A DNA stretch of 53,741 nt from assembly GCA_002420115.1 (NCBI GenBank), contig DIHK01000013.1, positions 1-53,741 of the forward strand, given 5' to 3'. Below are positions 1 to 8,240 of the stretch, one piece after another. A program made the translations under genes and the position numbers. This stretch comes from Nitrospira sp. UBA5698. GTDB taxonomy: Bacteria > Nitrospirota > Nitrospiria > Nitrospirales > Nitrospiraceae. The notes beneath the pieces were generated by a model that saw nothing but the letters and a program-made list of their open reading frames with translations, ran no database searches and was not told where the DNA came from. How positions within the stretch are numbered: position 1 is the first letter of the stretch; every line of letters begins with the position of its first letter.

Positions 1-148
1 TGGCTCCAACGGACTGTCGTCTAACGACAAAAACTCTGGAACGACGAGAACAGTAAGTATCAAGCTAGGCACGCGAGACGCCTGCTTCTTCAGCGTTCAG
101 ATTTTGGGGAAGTCCAGGAGAACGGTGGCCTCAATCCCATCCTACTGA

Positions 149-754
149 TCAGAAGATCTTCGCAGAAACGCCGGCAAACGGTAGCAGATAGTTGATTCCG
201 CGGTTCGGAGTATCGGTATCGGCGTTGGAGATGTGGCTGAAGCGGACGCCGACGTTCAACGCCCATCGTGGGGTCAACGCATAGTTTGCACCGGCTCCAC
301 CCCAGACCAGAAAATTGAAATCCGAACCTTGCTCGGGGATTCGCTCTTGGAAATTCGTCCAGAGTGGACCGCCACCGCCTTCGATGTACGGCTTCAGCCG
401 GCCGAAGGAGGTGAACGTATAGGCCGCCTTGGGTGTGAATCCCACTCCATACGCACCGGTTGGCTCAGCGATCCCTAACAGAGCCATCTCGACTCCTAAG
501 GCAATCGAACCGCTCCACCACTCATTGCCGATCGGATTGGTGACTGTCATTTGCCACGAAGGATGTACGGAGACCCCGTTCAGTTTGGACGACTGTCCGT
601 CTGTCAACCGCACCGGCAACATTCCGCCAACGACCACCCCGACGGTCTGATTCCCAACAATCCCCGCAGATGATTCCTCGGCTGAAACCGGAGACAACCA
701 CGCCAAGCCCACATAGAACAAGACCGTCACGGCACATACTCGAAGGATAAACAT
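149..754 (-). CDS. PagL-like lipid A 3-O-deacylase / acyloxyacyl hydrolase, copy 1
   Basis: Predicted outer-membrane beta-barrel of 201 aa. A signal peptide covers about residues 1-25 (hydrophobic core, then PVSA before the mature start). The C-terminus carries the family signature FSHISNA, with His174 and Ser176 matching the catalytic His and Ser of PagL, followed by TPNRGIN and a terminal Phe typical of outer-membrane proteins. PagL removes the 3-O acyl chain of lipid A. At His+14, where I recall the third catalytic residue of the Pseudomonas enzyme (Glu) to lie, this protein has Asn188, so activity is uncertain. A same-length paralogue lies immediately upstream on the same strand (901-1506), which suggests tandem duplication. 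It could instead be a non-enzymatic barrel of the same fold. Confidence 0.85.
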   Translation of the reverse strand: MFILRVCAVTVLFYVGLAWLSPVSAEESSAGIVGNQTVGVVVGGMLPVRLTDGQSSKLNGVSVHPSWQMTVTNPIGNEWWSGSIALGVEMALLGIAEPTGAYGVGFTPKAAYTFTSFGRLKPYIEGGGGPLWTNFQERIPEQGSDFNFLVWGGAGANYALTPRWALNVGVRFSHISNADTDTPNRGINYLLPFAGVSAKIF

Positions 755-900
755 CTCGCTAAGTACCCCCGTTCATTTGTGTCTTCGCACGCAACGTCAT
801 TGCAGAACCCTCTTTGAATGGTGCAAGAGCCGCCTACCCAGAGTACATGCAGCGATCCCACAAGCCCAGAATTTTCGACTAATTGTATAGCGCGGAAAAA

Positions 901-1506
901 TTAGAAGAGCTTCGCGGAGACCCCAGCAAACGGTAGCAGGTAGTTGAGTCCGCTGTTGGGGGTATCCAAGCCGCTGTTGGAGATGTGGCTGAAGCGGATG
1001 CCAAGGTTCAATGCCCACTGTGCGGTCAACTCATAAGTCGCACCAGCCCCACCCCAGACCAGAAAATTGAAATCCGACCCTTGTTCCCGGATTCGGCCGT
1101 CAAAATTCGTCCAGAGTGGGCCACCACCGCCTTCAACATAGGGTTGGAGTGGACCGAATGAGGTGAACGTGTAAATGACTTTTGGTGTAAATCCGACCCC
1201 ATAGGCCCCAGTTGGTTCTGTCACTCCTAAGAATGCGGCTTCTGCCCCCAGTGCCATCGTCCCACTCCACCAGCTGTCCCCAATAGGATCAGTCAGCGTG
1301 ATCTGCCACGACGGATGGACCGCGACCCCGTTGAGTTTTGAGGCCTGAGGCTCCAACAAGCGAACGGGCAGCATGCCCCCGGCTATGAGCCCGACCGACT
1401 GCCTTCCAATCCATGTCGAAGACGAATCATCCGCAGCACCCGGCGCAGGCCATGCCAGACTTCCGAAAAGCAGACACATCACGCACACCGAATTGGCGAG
1501 TTTCAT
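901..1506 (-). CDS. PagL-like lipid A 3-O-deacylase / acyloxyacyl hydrolase, copy 2
   Basis: Paralogue of the downstream gene at 149-754, also 201 aa and collinear throughout. A signal peptide (MKLANSVCVMCLLFGSLAW, then PAPGAA) precedes a barrel with the signature FSHISNS. His174 and Ser176 are kept; the position 14 residues after His is again Asn188 rather than Glu. The GFTPK, YTFTSFG and GGGGPLWTNF blocks are shared by both copies, while the N-terminal 30 residues differ. The 146 bp between the copies holds no recognisable terminator, so they may be co-transcribed. Expected location is the outer membrane and the likely substrate is lipid A, but the Asn substitution in both copies makes deacylation an inference from fold only. 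Confidence 0.85.
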   Translation of the reverse strand: MKLANSVCVMCLLFGSLAWPAPGAADDSSSTWIGRQSVGLIAGGMLPVRLLEPQASKLNGVAVHPSWQITLTDPIGDSWWSGTMALGAEAAFLGVTEPTGAYGVGFTPKVIYTFTSFGPLQPYVEGGGGPLWTNFDGRIREQGSDFNFLVWGGAGATYELTAQWALNLGIRFSHISNSGLDTPNSGLNYLLPFAGVSAKLF

Positions 1507-1677
1507 GGATGAGATCGAAGGACTAGCTTCGTCAACGGTGTCACAACATGATGCATCATGCGGCAGTATACACGGGTGGAGGAGAGAAATGGTGACGTGA
1601 TCCAGGATACGAGCGACGAAGCGAGGAACGAACCGCTGAATGATCTCTGGGGGAATGAATGAGAGGGCACTGCTACG

Positions 1678-4017
1678 TCATCCCGCCTCACGATAGCCAC
1701 AGTCCTGATTGCGGCATTGCACGCTCCGGCCGTCCTGTTTGCTGACTTTCTCGACCAGGAACGGCGCCTGGCAGGTGGGGCAGGCCTTGGGGATCGGACG
1801 ATCCCATAACGCATATTCGCACTTCGGATAGTTACTGCACGCAAAAAATGACCGCCCTTTCTTCGTCCGCTTTTGCACCAGATCACCACCGCAATCGGGC
1901 TGAGGACACTTGACACCTAAGGCCAATGGTTTGGTGGTCTTACACTGAGGATAGGCCGAGCAGGCGATGAACTTGCCGAATCGTCCGGTCTTCACCACCA
2001 TGGGACTACTGCATTTGTCGCACTTCTGATCAGTGGTAATTTCTTCCTTGGGGACAATTTTAATTGTCCCGTCCGGTAGCTTCTCGAAGTTTTGGGTATT
2101 CTTACACGGCGGATCGTCCTTATAGGCAGGGCAAGCGAGAAACTTGCCGTTCCGTCCCCATTTGATTTCCAACATCCGGCCGCACTTCTCACATGGGATA
2201 TTGGTTGGTGGCTCGACGATATCTTTGGGACCGGGGATCGCCTTGGCACGCTCCATTTCCATGGTGAACGGCGCGTAAAAATCTCGAACGGCCGCGACCC
2301 ACTGTTTATTCCCCTCTTCAACGGCATCTAGCTGTTCTTCGAGCTGTGAGGTGAAATCAACGTTGATGAGCTGAGGAAATCCCTTCAACAGAAAATCATT
2401 GACCGTCTTCCCCGTCTCGGTGGGGACCAACCGACCTTCGGTTTTCTCCACATACTTGCGGTCCTGGATGGTTGAAATAATGGCCGCATACGTAGACGGG
2501 CGCCCGATCCCTTTTTCTTCCAACTCCTTGATCAGCAAGGCCTCATTGTACCGTGGCGGCGGTTGCGTAAAATGCTGCTTCGAGAGCAAGCCCGGCACTG
2601 TTTGTGCCTCTTGCTCCACGAGTCGCAACCGTTCCCCTTCCGACAATGCCGGCAGCTGCCGTTCGTCGTCGTCCGCCTCCTGATCAGCCTTAGGCTTTTG
2701 CGAGGGAGCTTCCTTATCGACGCCCTCCATATAGACGATGGTGTGCCCAGGAAACTTCACAACGGTTCCGGTCGAGCGGAAGATGTACCGAGCCGTCGTT
2801 CCATCCGGAGAGGAATCGATGCGGGTCACATCCAAGATCGCTGGCACCATCTGCGACGCAATGAAGCGATTCCAGATCAACTTGTAGAGATTGTACTGAT
2901 CGTGGTCCAGATACTGACGGATCGACTCAGGATCACGCGCCGCGGCTGTCGGCCTGATCGCTTCATGCGCCTCCTGCGCGGCCTTTGACGTCTTGTACAC
3001 ATTCGGCGTGGCCGGAAGATACTCCGCTCCAAATCGCGACTGGATCACCTCCCGCGCATCGGCCATCGCCTCATTGGAAATACGCGGTGAATCGGTTCGC
3101 ATGTAGGTGATCAACCCCGTTGCCCCTTCGGCGCCGATTTCGATCCCTTCATACAACTGCTGCGCCAGCGTCATGGTCTTCTTCGGCGAGAAATGTAACT
3201 TGCGCGATGCCTCCTGCTGCAGCCGACTGGTAATGAACGGTGCCACAGGGTTGCGCTTCTTTTCGCGGCGTTCAATCGATTGGACGACGAATGTCTTGCC
3301 TTGAACCTCACCGACGATGCGACCAGCCTGTTCGGCATGTTCAATCGAGGCCTCGCCGCCATCGATACTATGGAGTTTCGCTTCAAACGCCGGTGGATTG
3401 GCACCGGCCAGCAACGCGGTAATCGACCAGTACTCTTCGCTGCGAAAGGCCTCCCGCTCCGCTTCGCGCTCACAAATCAATCGCATCGCCACCGACTGCA
3501 CTCGGCCCATACTGAGGCCGCGTCGCACCTTATTCCAGAGCAACTGACTGCCTTGATACCCGACGATACGGTCCAGAACACGGCGGGCTTGCTGCGCATT
3601 GACCAAGTTCATATTGATTTCACCAGGCGATTGCAGCGCGCGTTTGATCGCCGATTGGGTGATCTCGTTGAACAACACTCGGAAGATCTTTCCCTCCTGC
3701 TTTTTCTTCTTCGACTTTCCAAGCAGCTCTTGCTCAAGATGCCAGGCGATAGCCTCCCCTTCACGATCCGGGTCCGGGGCCAGAAATACCTTGTCCGCCT
3801 CTTCCGCTTTCTTCTTGATCTCAGACAACACTTTCGACTTGCCCTTGATCGTGACGTACTGCGGTTCAAAATCATTCTCGAGATCCACGCCCAGCTTACT
3901 GGTCGGGAGGTCTTTGACATGACCGACCGACGCCATGACCGTATAACCCCGGCCCAGATATTTCGTAATCGTCCTCGCCTTGGTCGGCGACTCAACGATA
4001 ATCAGATTTTTTGCCAT
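1678..4017 (-). CDS. topA: DNA topoisomerase I (type IA)
   Basis: Relaxes negatively supercoiled DNA by transient cleavage of one strand. The TOPRIM domain occupies about residues 1-150 (IIVESPTKA near the start, then DPDREGEAIAWHL with the Mg-binding acidic residues). The catalytic tyrosine is Tyr305 in LITYMRTDSPRIS. The C-terminus carries four zinc-ribbon repeats (CEKCG, CDKCS, CPQPDCGG and CPTC starts, each with a second Cys pair), used for DNA binding. ATG at 4017 (MAKNLIIVES) is preferred over an in-frame TTG eight codons upstream because family members start exactly there; the product is 779 aa. dprA lies about 220 bp upstream on the same strand, a common topA neighbour. Confidence 0.97.
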   Translation of the reverse strand: MAKNLIIVESPTKARTITKYLGRGYTVMASVGHVKDLPTSKLGVDLENDFEPQYVTIKGKSKVLSEIKKKAEEADKVFLAPDPDREGEAIAWHLEQELLGKSKKKKQEGKIFRVLFNEITQSAIKRALQSPGEINMNLVNAQQARRVLDRIVGYQGSQLLWNKVRRGLSMGRVQSVAMRLICEREAEREAFRSEEYWSITALLAGANPPAFEAKLHSIDGGEASIEHAEQAGRIVGEVQGKTFVVQSIERREKKRNPVAPFITSRLQQEASRKLHFSPKKTMTLAQQLYEGIEIGAEGATGLITYMRTDSPRISNEAMADAREVIQSRFGAEYLPATPNVYKTSKAAQEAHEAIRPTAAARDPESIRQYLDHDQYNLYKLIWNRFIASQMVPAILDVTRIDSSPDGTTARYIFRSTGTVVKFPGHTIVYMEGVDKEAPSQKPKADQEADDDERQLPALSEGERLRLVEQEAQTVPGLLSKQHFTQPPPRYNEALLIKELEEKGIGRPSTYAAIISTIQDRKYVEKTEGRLVPTETGKTVNDFLLKGFPQLINVDFTSQLEEQLDAVEEGNKQWVAAVRDFYAPFTMEMERAKAIPGPKDIVEPPTNIPCEKCGRMLEIKWGRNGKFLACPAYKDDPPCKNTQNFEKLPDGTIKIVPKEEITTDQKCDKCSSPMVVKTGRFGKFIACSAYPQCKTTKPLALGVKCPQPDCGGDLVQKRTKKGRSFFACSNYPKCEYALWDRPIPKACPTCQAPFLVEKVSKQDGRSVQCRNQDCGYREAG

Positions 4018-4236
4018 AGCAACCCCGTCTCCGCCTCGCAAACTGTATCATCCGTACCAAATATCGAAGATTCATGCAACTAGATTGGCAGTCGGCACTA
4101 GTTGAGAGGCTTTCCCGCAACGTTGTCGTCAGGTGCTTCGAGTGAACACAAACAAGTTAGCGCCGAGTCGAGAGTCACTCCATGTGATTTTCGACCTTGA
4201 CAACTGTGAACCTGGAGGATCTTTCTGACATCCTGG

Positions 4237-5355
4237 TCAGAGACGAATGTATTGTTGACCGGGCAACTGACGGATACGCCCTCCCAACTCCAAGGAAAGT
4301 AATGTTGCGACGACTTGAGCCGCATGCAGCCCGGTGCTTTCGATCACGGCATCGACCGACCGTGCCTCATAAGACAGTGCTTCATAGACCATCGCCTCTT
4401 CGTGACGCAACGGAGCCACGGCATCGGCTACGGTGCGATCCACGTGCAACATCGCCCGTTGCCGTGCATCGACTTGTGGCAGAATCTCATCCAGTATATC
4501 GCCCGCACCTTCGATCAGTTTTGCGCCTTCCTTGATCAAGCGATTTGAGCCTCGACAAGCTTCTTCTTTAATAGAACCTGGCACCGCGAACACCTCTCGT
4601 CCCTGTTCGAGCGCCAACTTCGCCGTAATCAATGACCCACTATCAGTCGCCGCCTCGCTCACCAGCACACCGATCGACAGCCCGCTGATGATCCGATTCC
4701 TCCGTGGGAAGTGGTGACTTTGAGGAGCCGCACCGATCGGCAGTTCCGAGAGAACGGCCCCGTGCGATTCGATGGTTCGCCGAAGCGCCTGATGTTCAGA
4801 CGGATAGGTTCGATCAATCCCACAGCCCAGCACCGCGATCGTTCGCCCCTTGCCTGCAAGTGCGCCACGATGAGCCGCCGCATCAATCCCGCGCGCCAAA
4901 CCACTGACAATGGTCACGCCGCATTCCGCGAGGTTCTTTGCTATTTCTTCCGTAATCACTCTTCCAACGGGAGTCGCCCGTCTTCCCCCGACAATGGCCA
5001 CTCCCACTGCGTCCTGTGGCAATAGTTCCCCGCTCACGTACAACAACGGTGGTGGATCGGGAATGGCTTTCAATCGCGTGGGGTAGTCGTCGTCAAAGAA
5101 CGTGAGGATCCGAACCTTGAGGCGCGCAACGTCCGCGACTTGGCGATCGATCTGTCGGCGAATCTCGGCCGACGGCCCACGGCGAATGGCATCTGCCAAA
5201 TCAGAACTGCATCCTGCCGCGACCAAATCACCGTTGGTTGCATGCAGCACGGCGTCGGATGATCCAAAGGCGTGAATGAGCTTCAATAACGTCCGATCGC
5301 CGACACCATCCACGGCTCGAAGCGAGAGCCACTGGGTCAAGAAGGCTTCGTCCAT
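4237..5355 (-). CDS. dprA: DNA-processing protein DprA
   Basis: Single-strand DNA binding protein that loads RecA on incoming DNA during natural transformation. Order in the 372 aa: an N-terminal helix-hairpin-helix/SAM-like segment (LSLRAVDGVGDRTLLKLI), the Rossmann-like DprA core with the nucleotide-binding-like block IVGGRRATPVGR and SGLARGIDAAAHRGAL, then a C-terminal winged-helix-like domain (EAMVYEALSYEARSVDAVIESTGL). The Rossmann signatures are complete. It sits between RNase G and topA, all on the minus strand, with a 92-bp gap to the RNase G stop. Whether the host is competent cannot be judged here, because dprA is widespread in non-competent bacteria. Confidence 0.96.
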   Translation of the reverse strand: MDEAFLTQWLSLRAVDGVGDRTLLKLIHAFGSSDAVLHATNGDLVAAGCSSDLADAIRRGPSAEIRRQIDRQVADVARLKVRILTFFDDDYPTRLKAIPDPPPLLYVSGELLPQDAVGVAIVGGRRATPVGRVITEEIAKNLAECGVTIVSGLARGIDAAAHRGALAGKGRTIAVLGCGIDRTYPSEHQALRRTIESHGAVLSELPIGAAPQSHHFPRRNRIISGLSIGVLVSEAATDSGSLITAKLALEQGREVFAVPGSIKEEACRGSNRLIKEGAKLIEGAGDILDEILPQVDARQRAMLHVDRTVADAVAPLRHEEAMVYEALSYEARSVDAVIESTGLHAAQVVATLLSLELGGRIRQLPGQQYIRL

Positions 5356-5447
5356 GCTCGGCCTCGACCATACGCAGGGAGAGTCATAGAACGGCAGGGA
5401 GGATGCTTGCGACCTCGCTCATAACCACCGGCTGACACGGCACACCG

Positions 5448-6956
5448 CTACAACACGACGAGATCGTACTGCTCCAGATGCAACTGACTATCCGGCGTCA
5501 CAATGATTTTTGCCGTGCAGTCTCGTTCAAGAGATTCCACACTCTGGCGCTCTTCATCCTGGAGGAGCTCGGCGACCGTCGGATGCGCTCCCACGATAAT
5601 CCGTTGCTGATCCACAGACGGCTCGATCCGTCGGATCTCACGAAAAATCTCATACGCGACGGTCGTGGGGGACTTCGTATACCCCCGACCGTCACAATAC
5701 CGACAGGGCTCCGACAACGACCGCAAGAGATCCTCTCGCACTCGCTCACGGGAAATCTCGATCAACCCAAGATCCGATATCCGCGAGATCCTGGTCCTGG
5801 CCTTATCCGAACCCATGGCGTCCACAAGCGCATGGTAGACCTTGTCCCGATTCTTTTCCCGCTCCATATCGATAAAATCGACGATGATGATCCCGCCGAT
5901 GCCACGCAGTTTGAGCTGATAGGCCACCTCTTTGGCTGCCTCCAGATTGTTCCGCAAGATCGTCTCCTCTTGATCTCGCTTTCCGACAAACCGCCCCGTA
6001 TTGACGTCGATGACCGTCATCGCCTCGGTATGATCGATCACCAGATAGCCGCCAGACTTCAGCCAGACCTTCCGGCTTAAGGCTCGGACGATCTCCTGTT
6101 CCACACCGAGATGGTCGAACAACGGCTCGTCTTTGTCATAGAGTTGAATCCTTGATGTTTGCTCAGGAGAAAACCGCTGGACAAAGTTGCGAATGGCGTC
6201 GTACTCCTCTCGTGAATCGATCCAGAGCCGATCCACTTTTTTACTGAACAAGTCCCGGACGACACGAAAACTGAGACTCAAGTCCGAATGGAGCAAGGCC
6301 GGGGCCGGCAGCTGTTCCCGTTTGGTCAAAATGTCCTGCCATAGGACGTGCAAAAAATCGACGTCTGATTTCAGTTCATCTTCTTTGACCCCTTCGCTGA
6401 CCGTTCGCACGATATACCCATACCCCGGCCGCCGCACCCGGCGCATGATGTCCTTCAACCTGGCCCGTTCCTCATCTCGCGGAATCCGTCGAGAAACGCC
6501 GATATGATCGACGTTCGGCATAAACACCAGATACCGCCCAGGCAGCGATACATAGGTCGTGACTCGAGACCCCTTGGTGCCGATCGGCCCCTTTGAGATC
6601 TGCACCATCAGTTCCTGCCCCTCGCTCAAGAGCTGCTCGATCGGTTTCGCACTTTGCCGTTTCGGCCTGAGCATGTCGGAATCTTTCTCGTCTTCTTCCG
6701 CTTCCACCAACAGGTCACCGGGCTCCGCCTCCACCAACAAGTCGGAGACGTGCATGAATGCAGCCTTCTCCAGCCCGATATCCACGAAGGCGGCCTGCAT
6801 CCCCGGCAAGACCTTCGCCACCCGTCCTTTGTAAATATTGCCCACAAAATCTTTATGCTTCGCGCGGTCTCCGAATAAATCCGTGACGACACCGCCGTCA
6901 AGCACGGCCACACGAGTTTCTTCTCGCGCGAGCGTTATCGCAATTTCATTTCCCAT
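5448..6956 (-). CDS. rng: Ribonuclease E/G family endoribonuclease (RNase G)
   Basis: Single-strand-specific endoribonuclease of rRNA and mRNA processing. The 502 aa show an S1 RNA-binding domain near the N-terminus (VGNIYKGRVAKVLPGMQAAF), a DNase I-like catalytic core with the two metal-binding aspartate blocks (TVIDVNTGRF and IIIVDFIDME), and the zinc-link motif CRYCDGRGY. There is no long C-terminal scaffold, so it is RNase G-like rather than a full RNase E. ATG at 6956 is chosen over GTG at 6962 because AAGGAG lies five bases before the ATG but directly against the GTG. The gene follows rodA of the mre operon, as in several Proteobacteria, but a 160-bp leader separates them. Confidence 0.95.
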   Translation of the reverse strand: MGNEIAITLAREETRVAVLDGGVVTDLFGDRAKHKDFVGNIYKGRVAKVLPGMQAAFVDIGLEKAAFMHVSDLLVEAEPGDLLVEAEEDEKDSDMLRPKRQSAKPIEQLLSEGQELMVQISKGPIGTKGSRVTTYVSLPGRYLVFMPNVDHIGVSRRIPRDEERARLKDIMRRVRRPGYGYIVRTVSEGVKEDELKSDVDFLHVLWQDILTKREQLPAPALLHSDLSLSFRVVRDLFSKKVDRLWIDSREEYDAIRNFVQRFSPEQTSRIQLYDKDEPLFDHLGVEQEIVRALSRKVWLKSGGYLVIDHTEAMTVIDVNTGRFVGKRDQEETILRNNLEAAKEVAYQLKLRGIGGIIIVDFIDMEREKNRDKVYHALVDAMGSDKARTRISRISDLGLIEISRERVREDLLRSLSEPCRYCDGRGYTKSPTTVAYEIFREIRRIEPSVDQQRIIVGAHPTVAELLQDEERQSVESLERDCTAKIIVTPDSQLHLEQYDLVVL

Positions 6957-7085
6957 ACACACTCCTTTTGTTTCATCGCCACCAGAGCTGAGGTCAAGCG
7001 CGTGATGCGGGCAACGACCCGGATCTCCACCTTATCCATCCGATCAGCTCCATTGGCGATAGACACGCTAATATCTCACTGAACA

Positions 7086-7104
7086 CTGAACCGCTGTGGT
7101 TCAG
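7086..7104. other. Perfect 7-bp stem hairpin in the rodA-rng gap
   Basis: CTGAACC and GGTTCAG flank a 5-base loop. No run of T follows on the minus strand, so it does not look like an intrinsic terminator. It lies in the leader of the RNase G gene, 130 nt before its start, and could be a processing or stability element. That role is inference. Confidence 0.35.
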
Positions 7105-7118
7105 TCGTCCGACATGAC

Positions 7119-8240
7119 TCAATAAAATAAACTTAACCGCTTACGTTTGACATTCAGTAACAAGCCCAAGGCCGCCATGGTCATAATCGTAGCACTCCCG
7201 CCGTAGCTCACAAGCGGCAACGGGATACCGACGATCGGAAACATGCCCGCCGTCATCCCGATATTGACCACCACACAAAAACAGAGCATCGCCACGATCC
7301 CGGCGGCGAGCAAGGCTCCCAGCTGATCTTTGGCTTTGGACGCAATTTCCAACGAGAGCCAGATCAACCCAACAAACAACGCCAACAACACCAGCACACC
7401 CATGAATCCCCATTCCTCCGCGAACACGGCAAACACGAAATCGGTATGCCCCTCCGGCAAGAATTTCAGCTGACTTTGGGTCCCGCCGTAGAGCCCCTTC
7501 CCCAACAGTTCTCCTGATCCGATGGCAATTCTCGATTGCAGCGCATGGTAGCCCTTCCCGCCTGGATCATAGTCTTGATCAACGAACGCCATAATGCGCT
7601 GTCGCTGGTAATCATGCAAGGACCCCCAGACCCCCTCCCAGGCGAAGGGAAACAGCATGATCGAGAAGAGCAAGATCACACCTAAGGCTTGTGACCGAAC
7701 TCCTACCATGAGTAACATCGCTGCATAGACTGCAACAAAGCTCAGCCCGCTGCCCAAATCCGGCTGTTTCAAGATGAGAAGAAGGCCTGGCAACACCAGC
7801 AGCCCTGGGACGATGACTCGCTGTAACCACCCCACCCTTGGCGCTTTCGAGTAGTAGTGGGCCAGGACCAAGACGAGAATGAGCTTCGCAAACTCCGACG
7901 GTTGGAAACTCAACGGACCCAAGGCGATCCATCGCTGAGCCCCCTTGCTCGTTCGCCCCTCGAACAAGACGACGACCAGCATCACCAAGATCACGGCATA
8001 GGCCGGATAGGCAAACCGTGCAAGGTGGTGATAATCCGACGCCCACATGATGAGGAAGGCCGCTGAGCCGACCCCGATCCAGATGAGCTGCTTGAGATAA
8101 TACGGGGTCCCGACGCCACGCTGCCCGTACGTCACACTGTAAATCGAGAGGACGCCGATCCCAAGAATGGCGAGAATCAACGCCACGTAGCGAATGTCGA
8201 AACTATCGAGTTCCCGATGTTCAGTCAACCGATTGATCAT
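7119..8240 (-). CDS. rodA: Peptidoglycan glycosyltransferase RodA (SEDS family)
   Basis: Polymerises lipid II into glycan strands during lateral wall growth, as partner of PBP2. The 373 aa are almost wholly hydrophobic, with about ten membrane segments. SEDS hallmarks visible are QRWIALGPLSFQPSEFAKL, the PDLGSGLSF block, the extracytoplasmic loop with GKGYHALQSRIAIGSGELLGKG, and the C-terminal GIPLPLVSYGGSATI. The start ATG overlaps the PBP2 stop by four bases (ATGA), implying translational coupling. It is the last gene of the shape operon before RNase G. RodA is preferred over FtsW because of the adjacent mreBCD and PBP2 genes. Confidence 0.97.
   Translation of the reverse strand: MINRLTEHRELDSFDIRYVALILAILGIGVLSIYSVTYGQRGVGTPYYLKQLIWIGVGSAAFLIMWASDYHHLARFAYPAYAVILVMLVVVLFEGRTSKGAQRWIALGPLSFQPSEFAKLILVLVLAHYYSKAPRVGWLQRVIVPGLLVLPGLLLILKQPDLGSGLSFVAVYAAMLLMVGVRSQALGVILLFSIMLFPFAWEGVWGSLHDYQRQRIMAFVDQDYDPGGKGYHALQSRIAIGSGELLGKGLYGGTQSQLKFLPEGHTDFVFAVFAEEWGFMGVLVLLALFVGLIWLSLEIASKAKDQLGALLAAGIVAMLCFCVVVNIGMTAGMFPIVGIPLPLVSYGGSATIMTMAALGLLLNVKRKRLSLFY

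Noticed and set aside
1..148. Left end of the window
   Set aside because: Examined for a partial gene or repeat; no frame, hairpin or promoter could be supported.
3280..4083. Plus-strand open frame of 267 codons opposite topA
   Set aside because: Shadow of the conserved TOPRIM region; no ribosome binding site or known domain.
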